Assembly: GCF_029210375.1 (NCBI RefSeq)
Contig: NZ_JARGER010000043.1
Location: forward strand, 310,001 to 374,000
Length of the DNA: 64,000 nucleotides
Origin: Nocardioides sp. YIM 152315
GTDB lineage: Bacteria > Actinomycetota > Actinomycetes > Propionibacteriales > Nocardioidaceae
Direction: 5' to 3'
Of this stretch, positions 57,028 to 64,000 are shown in pieces (position 1 is the first letter of the stretch; each line of letters opens with the position of its first letter). The notes under the pieces are model-generated. The model searched no databases, was not told the origin of the DNA, and was given only the letters and a program-made list of their open reading frames with translations. Both the position numbers and the translations under genes were made by a program.

Positions 57028-57443
57028 AGCTGGCCGGTCGCCTCCCGCCATGCCCGCTCCTTCTGGATCCACGGGTTGTCCTGCGGGAACTCGTCGATGC
57101 TCGTCACCCGGCGGATCTCGGTCTTCATGCCGGGGCCGGTCATCGGTGCGCGCTTGGCCCACTCGACCGCCTCCTCCTGCGACGCCACGTCGAGGATGTA
57201 GTAGCCGCCGAACAGCTCCTTGGTCTCGCCGTACGGCCCGTCGGTCACCACCGGCGGCGTCGACGAGAAGTCGACGATGACGCCCTGCGCGGCCTCGTCG
57301 AGGCCCTCCGCGGCGACCAGGACCCCCGCGTTGATCAGCTCGTCGTTGAAGCGGCCCATCGTCTCGAGGATCTCGTCGAACTCGATGTTCGCGAACTCGG
57401 CGAACGCCTCGTCGGTGGCCCGCATGATCAGCATGTACTTCAT
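57024..57443 (-). CDS. DGPF/YCII-family protein
   Basis: A 139-residue ferredoxin-like-fold protein. It begins MKYMLIMRATDEAFAEFAN and contains the DGPF-type motif as TDGPYGETKELFGGYYILDV, then SQEEAVEWAKRAP. DGPF proteins are the usual neighbours and targets of ECF42 sigma factors. Its biochemical role is unknown. It is the first gene of the two-gene operon behind the promoter at 57492-57519. Confidence 0.88.
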   Translation of the reverse strand: MKYMLIMRATDEAFAEFANIEFDEILETMGRFNDELINAGVLVAAEGLDEAAQGVIVDFSSTPPVVTDGPYGETKELFGGYYILDVASQEEAVEWAKRAPMTGPGMKTEIRRVTSIDEFPQDNPWIQKERAWREATGQL

Positions 57444-57491
57444 CGCTCTGCCCTTCTCGGTGGGGTCGCCCTCCGACCCTCTCACCCGACA

Positions 57492-57519
57492 GACGAACGG
57501 CGGGAGCGCCGGATCGACA
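57492..57519 (-). promoter_or_regulatory. Candidate ECF42 autoregulatory promoter
   Basis: On the minus strand, TGTCGA (57519-57514), 18 bases, CGTC (57495-57492). This fits the TGTCGA/CGTC form described for ECF42 targets. It lies 48 bp upstream of the DGPF gene. Confidence 0.6.
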
Positions 57520-57543
57520 CCCGCCGGGAAATTTCTCGAGTGG

Positions 57544-58452
57544 TCAGGGGAGGTCGACCAGCGCCGCAACCCGGTCCGCGCGGGCGTCGGCGGACAGCCG
57601 GACCTGCCACCCGGTGCCGACGGGCTGCCCGCAGGGTCGGAGCAGGTCCACGGGCGAGCGGGCGTCATCGCAGGCCAGGCTGAGCACCTCACCGCCGACC
57701 GGTGCGCGCACCTGGACGAACGTCGGTCCGGCCTGAGGAGTCGACTCGAGCCCGACGGACACGGCCGGGACCAGCCGACGACCGGGTTTCGTGCTGCTCT
57801 CGTCGGTCGTCCCGTTGAGCACGTAGGTGGCGCGCACGAGCGATGTCGGGCGGTCGAGCCGGACCCCTCGCGGCTCGACCTCGCCGCTGCCCTCGTCGGC
57901 GAGGATCGTGCCGTCGGCGGCCACCAGCCGCAGGTCGGTGGGGCGTGGCGCGCCGGGAGCGGACCACTCGGACAACCGCAGGCCGGTGATCGCGTCGAAG
58001 CTACGGATCCACTGGGTCACCTCGACGCTGCCGTCAGCGCGGATCTGGCCGACCACCAGCATGCCCTGGCTCGGGAGGGCGCTCGGGGGCAGGAGGCCAT
58101 CCCCTCGTAGCTCAGCGGGACCGGTCTCGTCGCCCGATCGGACCGCACCGACCAGGAGGACGCCTTCGACCAGCAGCGCCGCGGCAGCAGCGAAGGCGAA
58201 GGACCAGGTCAGCACGCGCCTGCGCCGCCGTCGATGATCACGGGTGTCCGGCGACCCGGGGGCCGACCCGGTTGCCGACGCGGTTGCCGACCCGTCCGGC
58301 GTCTCAACCTCGGTGGCGAGCTCGTCGGGCGCCCTCGTGGCAAGTCGCTGGGGCGGCCTGCGCCGCGGGCGCCTGCGTCCGGCCCGGTCGGCGACCGGGC
58401 CGACGATGCGCGGCCTGGGGCCGGCCGGGGTCGCACGAGACGTCGGCTTCAC
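57544..58452 (-). CDS. Single-pass membrane protein of unknown function, sortase operon
   Basis: A 302-residue protein. The first 75 residues are a basic, Pro/Ser-rich cytosolic region, followed by RRRRRRVLTWSFAFAAAAALLVEGVLLVGAV as a stop-transfer helix. The outside part is about 190 residues, with an anti-sigma-K-like pattern (QGMLVVGQIRADGSVEVTQWIRSFDAITGLRLSEWSAPGA, later LRLVAADGTILADEGSGEVEPRGVRLDRP). Two cysteines (LACDDARSP, RPCGQP) may pair. GTG 58452 overlaps the sortase stop. I do not recognise the family. Confidence 0.6.
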   Translation of the reverse strand: MKPTSRATPAGPRPRIVGPVADRAGRRRPRRRPPQRLATRAPDELATEVETPDGSATASATGSAPGSPDTRDHRRRRRRVLTWSFAFAAAAALLVEGVLLVGAVRSGDETGPAELRGDGLLPPSALPSQGMLVVGQIRADGSVEVTQWIRSFDAITGLRLSEWSAPGAPRPTDLRLVAADGTILADEGSGEVEPRGVRLDRPTSLVRATYVLNGTTDESSTKPGRRLVPAVSVGLESTPQAGPTFVQVRAPVGGEVLSLACDDARSPVDLLRPCGQPVGTGWQVRLSADARADRVAALVDLP

Positions 58453-59090
58453 GAGCGCCCCTCGGTGTCGGGGGGACCATCCGGAACTGCGGTCACGACG
58501 GCGAGCCTCTGGTACCCCCCACGGTCGGGCAGGTACGGCGGGGCACAGGTCACCAGGGTGAGCCGGCGCGGCCCGCGGACGGAGTAGAGGTACGTCGCCC
58601 CGCTGGTGGCCTCGCGGGGCAGGAGCCTGCGGGAGCGGATCAGGAACGGCTGCTCGAGGGTCCTCGACCGGAGCCTGACCCGCTGTCCAGGTCGGACTTC
58701 CAGCAGTTCGGCGAAGGCCCCGAGGCCGACGTCGATCCCGTCCACGTGACCGGCGACGAGCGTCGACCCGAAGGCGTCGCCGAGGCGCGCGCTCCCTCGC
58801 CACCACCCTGCCTCGCCGACGTCGTCGGGCACGTCGAGCACGCCGCGCTTCAGCGTCGACGCCGGCCGGACACGTACCGAACGGCCGCTCGGCAGCACCA
58901 GCTGCCGCGGCGCTTGGGCGTCTGGCGGACCCACACGTCGGGCCGGTCCTGCCTCGAGCGATCGCCCGACCTCCTCGGGGTTCGCCGTCGCTCCGCCCTG
59001 GTCGACGCTCACGCAACCGCAGGCTGCGGCCGCGACGAGCCCCGTTGCTCCCGCCAGCAAGGTCCGCGTCCGAGTCGCGCGCGTCGCCAC
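58449..59090 (-). CDS. Class F sortase
   Basis: A 213-residue exported transpeptidase with a lipoprotein-like or helical N-terminus (AGATGLVAAAACGCVSV). The catalytic His lies in LVAGHVDG and the Cys in LTLVTCAPPY. The likely Arg follows in PDRGGYQRLAVV. Class F sortases are actinobacterial housekeeping-type enzymes of mostly unknown substrates. No LPxTG protein is evident next door. Confidence 0.88.
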   Translation of the reverse strand: MATRATRTRTLLAGATGLVAAAACGCVSVDQGGATANPEEVGRSLEAGPARRVGPPDAQAPRQLVLPSGRSVRVRPASTLKRGVLDVPDDVGEAGWWRGSARLGDAFGSTLVAGHVDGIDVGLGAFAELLEVRPGQRVRLRSRTLEQPFLIRSRRLLPREATSGATYLYSVRGPRRLTLVTCAPPYLPDRGGYQRLAVVTAVPDGPPDTEGRS

Positions 59091-59099
59091 GGGGCCGAC

Positions 59100-59858
59100 T
59101 CAGGACGGGCCGAAGTCGACGACGATGGCTTGGCGGAGCAGACCCGCGGACCCCGTGGGGATGCGCCCGGGCCGCGGCTCTCGGGTCGTCGGCACGGACT
59201 CCACGTGGGTGATCACGTTCATCGAGCCGTCGGTCGGGGTGCCGACCGCGTAGACCATCGTGACGGTGCCCGCAGCGAGGTCGACCTTCACGGGACCGAG
59301 AATCGGGTCGCGGGTCGATCCGGCCGGAAGGATCTCGGCGGTGTGTGGGCCCGCGGGGAGGTCCGCGACGGCGAACTCGCCGTTGGCGACGTCCTCGAAG
59401 ACCGTCTGCCCATCCACGCGCACGTCGGCCGGCGGCACGGTGGCCGTGTGCGCGATCAGCACCCGGGCCATCCCTGGCGAAAGCGGTCCCTCCGGCACGC
59501 GGTAGACGTCGGCGACCGGCTCGCCACCGGCCTGCGCCGGGAGATGCAGCACGAGGTCGCTGTCGACACCCGCTCGCACCTCCACGCTGGCGGTGACCGG
59601 CTCACCACCGTCGGCGGCAAACGCGACGTCGTGCTTCCCCGGGTCCAGGACGAACGGGCCGAGCACGGAGCCGACTTCGACGTCGCGCTGCTTGACGTCG
59701 CCGTCGACCAACACGTCGTACGACGCTCCGGGCACCGCCTGCACGACGACCAGCCGCCCCGGAGCTGACGGCGGGCTGCTCGCGGTCGACACGACGGCGG
59801 GCAGAGCGACGAGCACGACGGCCGAAACGACGGTCAAGCAGAGTCGACGTGGTCCCAT
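59100..59858 (-). CDS. Secreted DUF4397-domain protein
   Basis: A 252-residue exported protein with a signal peptide (LCLTVVSAVVLVALPAVVSTASS). Two beta-sandwich stretches follow, the second typical of DUF4397 (MARVLIAHTATVPPADVRVDGQTVFEDVANGEFAVADLPAGPHTAEILPAGS). No LPxTG or C-terminal helix is present (end VVDFGPS). It is the first gene of the operon with the class F sortase. Such pairs recur in actinobacteria, but the function is unknown. Confidence 0.8.
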   Translation of the reverse strand: MGPRRLCLTVVSAVVLVALPAVVSTASSPPSAPGRLVVVQAVPGASYDVLVDGDVKQRDVEVGSVLGPFVLDPGKHDVAFAADGGEPVTASVEVRAGVDSDLVLHLPAQAGGEPVADVYRVPEGPLSPGMARVLIAHTATVPPADVRVDGQTVFEDVANGEFAVADLPAGPHTAEILPAGSTRDPILGPVKVDLAAGTVTMVYAVGTPTDGSMNVITHVESVPTTREPRPGRIPTGSAGLLRQAIVVDFGPS

Positions 59859-60029
59859 GATTTGCCCCCCGCGCACAGACGTACCCCGGTAGCGGGACCG
59901 TCGATCACCAGGATCTGCCGTTTACCCGATTGTGGGGAGAGGCCGTAGGTACGTGGTCCCCCGCCGGGCTCACGGTGGTCGGGGCCCGAAGGCCCCCGGA
60001 TCCAGACCTCTGCCCGCACTGGGCGCAGC

Positions 60030-60185
60030 GTGATCAGGACCTACACGAACACCCGTGCCACGCGGTTCTTCGAGAGGTGTGGATTCGTCGTTCACGGTTC
60101 GACACCGCTGGTGCCGGGAGTCCGGTTTCAGCGGCAGTCAGTTCATCAGCAGACGATGGTCTGGTGTCCGCCGCCGGCCGGCTGA
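60030..60185 (+). pseudogene. C-terminal remnant of a GNAT acetyltransferase
   Basis: Reading from 60030, the plus strand encodes VIRTYTNTRATRFFERCGF, then VVHGSTPLVPGVRFQ and SVHQQTMVW, and stops at 60185. This is the C-terminal strand-helix of a GNAT enzyme (NTRA-FFER-GF pattern). The same frame upstream gives no GNAT core, so the acetyl-CoA loop is missing. It is a decayed or truncated gene in an otherwise empty 345-bp gap. Confidence 0.6.
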
Positions 60186-60203
60186 CCCCGCCGGGGCGCG
60201 TCC

Positions 60204-60503
60204 TCAGACGGGATCGGTGAAGGAGATCGGCTTGCCGGTGGCGTGGGCATGTGCGATATCCCTGCTCGTGGACTCGCCGACATACCCGCCAGGGTTCACG
60301 ACCAGAACCCGGTCGGCCAGGTCGATCTTGCGCAGGTGGAGGGCGTCCAGCGCGATCTTCTGCTCGTCGGTGATCGGCTCGTCCGCTTCGCCCGGTGCGA
60401 CGACGATGACGCCCGCGAGGGTCAGATCACGGTTCGCCGCGCGCAACTCGTCCACGAACCGGGCAGAGCCACAGATGCAGACGATCTCAGGCCGGTCGGG
60501 CAC
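60204..60503 (-). CDS. DUF4406-like / nucleoside deoxyribosyltransferase-like protein
   Basis: A 99-residue Rossmann-like protein starting PDRPEIVCICGSARFVDELRAANRDLTLAG. The CGSARF turn and later ADRVLVVNPGGYVGESTSRDIAHAHATGKPISF recall the nucleoside 2-deoxyribosyltransferase/DUF4406 fold, including the conserved Gly-Glu-Ser. GTG 60503 fits the homologous start; the frame extends to 60551. The substrate is unknown. Confidence 0.7.
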   Translation of the reverse strand: MPDRPEIVCICGSARFVDELRAANRDLTLAGVIVVAPGEADEPITDEQKIALDALHLRKIDLADRVLVVNPGGYVGESTSRDIAHAHATGKPISFTDPV

Positions 60504-60587
60504 GGCTCGGTCTTTGGTCGAAGGCGAGCCGGATGCTGACACGTGCCACACGCTAGCCCGACCCGCTCCTTCCTGGCTCGGTCCGGG

Positions 60588-61319
60588 TCAGCGCAAGCGC
60601 GCGAGATCCCGCCTGATGTAGCGCAGGTGCGCCCACTCCTCCTCCAGGATCACACGCATGCAGTCGCCGACGGTCGGACGCCAGTCGCCTCCGCCCCACG
60701 GGTCCTCGCGCTCCTCCACGAGCAGCACCGCCGTCGTCGTGGCGAGGAAGTCGCTCACCTGTCGCTGTCGGTCGGCTCGCACCTCGAGGATCTCGTCGTA
60801 GTCCGGCGGGTCGACACGGAAGATCGACATGTCGAAGCCCATCTCGTCGGCACCGGTGAAGATCTGGCCGATCTCGTGGAACGGCTGCTGCACTCGCAGG
60901 ATGCCGCCGCGGAGCCAGGCGTCGGTCGCCAGGATGAGGTGCCGCAGGGTCTGGGCCAGGGACCATTCGTCCTCGACGTGGACGTCCACCAGGTCCCGCG
61001 GGGTGCCGGCCACCGTCTCCTGCCACGCGGCCTGCGCGGCGACCCAACCCTCGCGCAGGCCCTCAGGCGTCCGGGCCCTCTGCAGCTCGCGGCCGGGGAA
61101 CTGCCGGTCGAGCTCGGCGTCCACGAGGGGCACCACGTCGACACCGTTGACGACGAGGCTGCCGAGGAAGAGGTCATGGCTGTCGATGTCGAGTCCGTCC
61201 ACGTCGACGCTGCGCATCGTCACGCCCCTGACATCGGAGAATCGCACGGTGGCGCCCTTGAAGCTCGCCTCGACGAAGGTCGCGCCTTCGAACTCCTTCG
61301 TGCCCGAATAGGTCGTCAT
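60588..61319 (-). CDS. DinB-family protein with an N-terminal pentapeptide-like segment
   Basis: A 243-residue protein. The first 60 residues (FEGATFVEASFKGATVRFSDVRGVTMRSVDVDGLDI) show the fivefold A(D/N)LxF rhythm of pentapeptide repeats. The rest is a four-helix DinB_2 metalloprotein with DEWSLAQTLRHLILATDAWLRGGIL and EEEWAHLRYIRRDL, where the spaced His residues could bind a metal. DinB proteins include thiol-dependent transferases (mycothiol in actinobacteria). Confidence 0.8.
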   Translation of the reverse strand: MTTYSGTKEFEGATFVEASFKGATVRFSDVRGVTMRSVDVDGLDIDSHDLFLGSLVVNGVDVVPLVDAELDRQFPGRELQRARTPEGLREGWVAAQAAWQETVAGTPRDLVDVHVEDEWSLAQTLRHLILATDAWLRGGILRVQQPFHEIGQIFTGADEMGFDMSIFRVDPPDYDEILEVRADRQRQVSDFLATTTAVLLVEEREDPWGGGDWRPTVGDCMRVILEEEWAHLRYIRRDLARLR

Positions 61320-61416
61320 CGCTCCATCATCGCCGCTGTCCTGTCCGTCCGCTTGCACATCCGGCCCGATCGACACCGCATCGCACCACCGGTCCGGCGA
61401 GTGCCAGAATCGACGG

Positions 61417-62106
61417 GTGCTCGACGACCGCCGCCCGCGCCATCTCGGCCTGATCATGGACGGCAACCGCCGCTGGGCGCGCGCGGCGGGGTACGACGTG
61501 CTGCGCGGTCACCGCGCGGGCGCGGAGCACCTTGGCGAGTTCCTCGGCTGGCTGGAGGCGCGTGCGATCGAGCACGCGACCGTCTACGTGCTGTCGGCCG
61601 ACAACATCCGCAAGCGCGCGGGCGCCGAGATCGACCACCTCTTCCACCTCGTCGAGACCGTCCTGCCGCAGCAGGTGCGGGAGGCCGGCTGCTGGCGGTT
61701 GCACGTGAGCGGCGACCGCCGGCTGCTGCCGGTGCCGGCGCGCGCGGCCCTGGACAGCGCGGTCGCGGCGACCGCCGACCGGCCGCGCCACCTCACGCTG
61801 GCGATCGGCTACGACCCGCGCGGCGACATCGTCGCCGGGGTCCGGGCCGCCCTGGCGTCCGGCGCCGAGGACGTCGACGGCGACCGCCTGGTGGCGGCGA
61901 TCACCGAGGGCCTCCCGGGCGGCCCGGTCAAGGAGATCGACCTCGTGATCAGGACGAGCGGTGAGCAGCGGATCTCGGGGTTCTTCCCGTGGCAGGCGCA
62001 GCACGCGGAGATCCACGTCAGCCCGCGGATGTGGCCGGCGTTCACCGAGGGCGACCTCGACCTGGCGCTGGCGGACTACGCCGCGAGGCGTGGCGCCCTC
62101 GGCTAG
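61417..62106 (+). CDS. Short-chain Z-isoprenyl diphosphate synthase (UppS family)
   Basis: A 229-residue cis-prenyltransferase. HLGLIMDGNRRWARAAG holds the catalytic Asp, LSADNIRKRAGAE the second conserved block, and IDLVIRTSGEQRISGFFPWQAQHAEIHVSPRMWPAFTEGDL the C-terminal signature. The sequence fits the actinobacterial short-chain (farnesyl-size) synthase. GTG 61417 follows CAGAAT by six bases, implying a leaderless mRNA. Confidence 0.9.
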   Translation: MLDDRRPRHLGLIMDGNRRWARAAGYDVLRGHRAGAEHLGEFLGWLEARAIEHATVYVLSADNIRKRAGAEIDHLFHLVETVLPQQVREAGCWRLHVSGDRRLLPVPARAALDSAVAATADRPRHLTLAIGYDPRGDIVAGVRAALASGAEDVDGDRLVAAITEGLPGGPVKEIDLVIRTSGEQRISGFFPWQAQHAEIHVSPRMWPAFTEGDLDLALADYAARRGALG

Positions 62107-62151
62107 CGAAGCCTCACTGGTGGCCATCTCCGTTGGTTCCGTCGATGATCA

Positions 62152-62643
62152 CTAGAGAGCCCCGCGGATGAGGTCGTAGGTCGCGGCGTCGTACGCCACC
62201 AGTCGGGCCTCCTCGACCTCCGTCGACGCCGAGCGGAGGACCTCGAGCGGCGCCGCGATCGCGTCGTCCTTCGGCCAGCCGTAGACGCCGGCGGACACGA
62301 GCGGGAAGGCGACGGTGCTGGCGCCGAGCTCGTCGGCGACCTCCAGCGCGCGCGAGTAGCAGGAGAGCAACAGGCCGCGATCGGTCTGCCCCGCGCGGCG
62401 GTTGGGGCCGACGACGTGGATCACCCAGCGGGCGGGCAGCTCCCCCGCGGTCGTCCAGCCGGCGTCGCCGGTGGCCAGACCGTCGGGGAAGCGTCGCACG
62501 CAGTCGGCGAGGATCGCCGGCCCGCCGCCGGCGTGGATCGCGCCGTCGACGCCGCCACCGCCACGCATCGCGTTGTTGGCGGCATTGACGATCGCATCGA
62601 CCTGTTGCCGGGTGATGTCGCCGTGCACGGCCGTGATCTTCAC
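62152..62643 (-). CDS. Macro-domain ADP-ribose hydrolase
   Basis: A 163-residue macro domain. VNAANNAMRGGGGVDGAIHAGGG is the ADP-ribose loop, and FPLVSAGVYGWPKDDAIAAPLEVL closes the pocket. It resembles O-acetyl-ADP-ribose deacetylases of the MacroD type. GTG 62643 overlaps the end of the topoisomerase frame (GTGA). Confidence 0.92.
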   Translation of the reverse strand: MKITAVHGDITRQQVDAIVNAANNAMRGGGGVDGAIHAGGGPAILADCVRRFPDGLATGDAGWTTAGELPARWVIHVVGPNRRAGQTDRGLLLSCYSRALEVADELGASTVAFPLVSAGVYGWPKDDAIAAPLEVLRSASTEVEEARLVAYDAATYDLIRGAL

Positions 62644-63646
62644 GAGGCCTCCCTGATCAGCCTCAGCGTCGCACGCTCCAGCGCGGCCTGCCGCTCGTCG
62701 ACGGTCTCGTACCCCTTCGACGTCGCCCCCGCGATCGTGCGGCCCTCCTCGTAGGCGTCGATCACACGCGGGTCGACGTACGACGAGCGCGCCAGCGTCG
62801 CGGTGTTGCCGAGGAACGACGCGACCTCGTTCATCGCGGCGGAGATCGCCCGCTTGCGCGAGGCCTTCGTCTCGCCGGGTTCCGGTGTCTCGGCGAGGGC
62901 CGCGGCGGCGAGCACGGTCGCGTGCCAGTGCGGAAGTCCTTCGCGGTCGCCTCGATGCCGGTGCTCGAGCGGACGTACTCGTTGACGAGCTCGGGAAGCA
63001 CCGACCGCCACGACCGACCGTCCTTGTAGGCGAGCAGCCGCGCGTCCTCACCACGCCGGCGCCGCATCACGTCGAGGGCCGCGATGACGTCGGCGTCGTC
63101 GATCTCGATCCGGTGCTCGACGCCGGACTTCCCGACGAACGTGAACACGAGCCGGTCCTGGCGCCGACGCACGTGCCGACGCTCGAGCGTGGTCAGTCCG
63201 TAGCTGCCGTGCGCGTCGGCGTACACGTCGTTGCCGATCCGGAAGTAGCCCAGGTCGAGCAGCCGCACGGCGACGGCGCACGCCCGCTCGAGCGGCATTC
63301 CCTCGCGCCCGAGGTCGACGACGACGAGGTCGCGGGCCTTGGTGAGCGCCTTGCCGAAGTCGAGGACCCGGTCGAACTTCGCCGCGTCCCGCCGGGCGCG
63401 CCAGTCGGGGTGGTAGAGGTACTGCCGCCGGCCCGCGTCGTCCGTGCCGACCGCCTGCAGGTGGCCGTTGTCGTACGGCGTGACCCAGACGTCGGTCCAC
63501 GCCGGCGGGATCACCAGGTCGCGGACGCGCTGTGCGTCCTCGTCCGGGAGCCGCGCGCCCTCCTGGTCGAGGTAGACGAAGCCGCGACCAGCCCGCCGGC
63601 GTGTCCAACCTGGCTGGTCGGGAGCCGTTCTACGGAGCCTGACCAC
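62640..63646 (-). pseudogene. Type IB topoisomerase, frameshifted
   Basis: From GTG 63646 one frame encodes the N-terminal and part of the catalytic domain (GFVYLDQEGARLPDEDAQRVRDLVIPPAWTDVWVTP, then RIGNDVYADAHGSYGLTTLERRHVRR). At about 62927 a single base appears to be missing: the sequence gives KDFRT-G, while the next frame resumes with HWHATVLAAAALAE, and the family has KDFRTWHATV. The second frame runs to 62640 and contains the catalytic Tyr in SSYVDPRVIDAYEEG. So the first frame alone lacks the active-site Tyr. This is either a true pseudogene or a sequencing error. Confidence 0.85.
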
Positions 63647-64000
63647 GTCGCAGGAGTAGCCATCCGACCACCGCCACAAACGCGACCACCAGGCCGCCCC
63701 CGGCGAACCACGCCCACGACGTCCCGGACTCGGTGGACAACTCGACCGGCTCCGCGACCGTCGCGTCGGATGCGGGCGCCATCGCCCGCGCGACCTGCCG
63801 CGGGACCTGGATCCGCAGCAGATCGGTGTGCTGTCCCTCGGTGCTCAGGTAGAGCTCTGCGTCGGCGCCCACCGAGATGCCCTCGCCCTGCTGCTGCGCC
63901 GGGAGCGGGAACGAGCCGATCCGCTCGTGGCCGGGGAACGTGTAGACCGCGGCGCCGGTGTAGCCGCGGACGACGTAGTGGCGTCCGTCGGGGAAGAACG
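63630..64000 (-). CDS. Exported single-pass membrane protein, C-terminal part only
   Basis: The last 122 residues of a gene that enters from the right edge. The visible part begins FFPDGRHYVVRGYTGAAVYTFPG, which looks like a blade of a beta-propeller, includes STEGQHTDLLRIQVPRQ, and ends with a helix and basic stop (WAWFAGGGLVVAFVAVVGWLLLRRGQAP). Its end overlaps the topoisomerase start by 17 bp. Function is unknown. Confidence 0.6.
   Translation of the reverse strand, partial: FFPDGRHYVVRGYTGAAVYTFPGHERIGSFPLPAQQQGEGISVGADAELYLSTEGQHTDLLRIQVPRQVARAMAPASDATVAEPVELSTESGTSWAWFAGGGLVVAFVAVVGWLLLRRGQAP

Overview
The window reads as chromosomal DNA of a motile, very high-GC Gram-positive actinobacterium, most likely a Nocardioides-type member of the Propionibacteriales. 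The reasons are the dense GC-rich coding with many GTG starts, an IdeR-type regulator, a DUF222-HNH nuclease, a class F sortase with a DUF4397 protein, a short-chain Z-prenyl synthase, many apparently leaderless genes, and a flagellar cluster that has FliW and CsrA but no L-ring or P-ring genes. The genus is an inference.

Layout. (1) 1-6040 is a housekeeping flank: the start of an ideR-like gene, a photolyase, a hotdog-like protein, a GH13 glucosidase, and a MarR/MFS efflux operon with two 17-bp operators. (2) 6149-34951 is a nearly uninterrupted flagellar locus. On the minus strand lie flgN-flgK-flgL-fliW-csrA. On the plus strand lie fliA, flagellin, fliD-fliS-FliT-like, flgB-flgC-fliE-fliF-fliG-fliH-fliI-fliJ, a peptidoglycan hydrolase, fliK-flgD-flgE, flbD-motA-motB-fliL-fliM-fliN-fliO-fliP-fliQ-fliR-flhB-flhA, and a small membrane protein. 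No chemotaxis (che) genes, flhF, flhG or flgM are seen. (3) 34970-35320 holds a probable minus-strand structured small transcript with its own promoter and a 12-residue ORF, plus tandem hairpins. (4) 35335-39650 is a TetR-ABC-ABC exporter operon with an operator inside its promoter spacer. (5) 39753-46895 holds a membrane-anchored glycosidase-like protein, pdxH, citrate synthase, an M15-like protein, an ASCH protein and the HNH nuclease. (6) 46908-47339 is a repeat cassette. (7) 47340-53945 holds a two-component system, an ABC transporter, GNAT, zinc-ribbon, serC and DMT genes. (8) 53949-57519 holds a membrane histidine kinase, an ECF42-type sigma factor and its DGPF/YCII partner. (9) 57544-64000 holds a sortase/DUF4397 group, a GNAT remnant, DinB, a prenyl synthase, a macro-domain protein, a frameshifted topoisomerase IB and a partial membrane protein.

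How it works together. I found one promoter signature, CTCA(A/G)G, 14 or 15 bases, then GCCGATCA (GCCGAATG at flagellin), in front of flgN, flagellin, flgB and flbD-motA. It matches the FliA/sigma-D/WhiG consensus (TAAA-N15-GCCGATAA), and fliA lies in the cluster. The same signature, with exact spacing, fills the 40-bp gap in front of the membrane histidine kinase at 53949-55724, about 20 kb away, so that kinase is a candidate member of the motility regulon. The flagellin leader carries a GGA hairpin loop and a GGA-rich Shine-Dalgarno, the arrangement used by CsrA with FliW in Bacillus, and csrA and fliW are both in the locus.

Other notable items are a structured RNA candidate at 34970-35181, two copies of a 67-69-bp hairpin repeat 33 kb apart, a 128-bp nested palindrome between 42-bp direct repeats, a divergent promoter whose two -10 boxes share a TA step, an ECF42-like autoregulatory promoter, and a one-base frameshift in topoisomerase IB ahead of its catalytic tyrosine.
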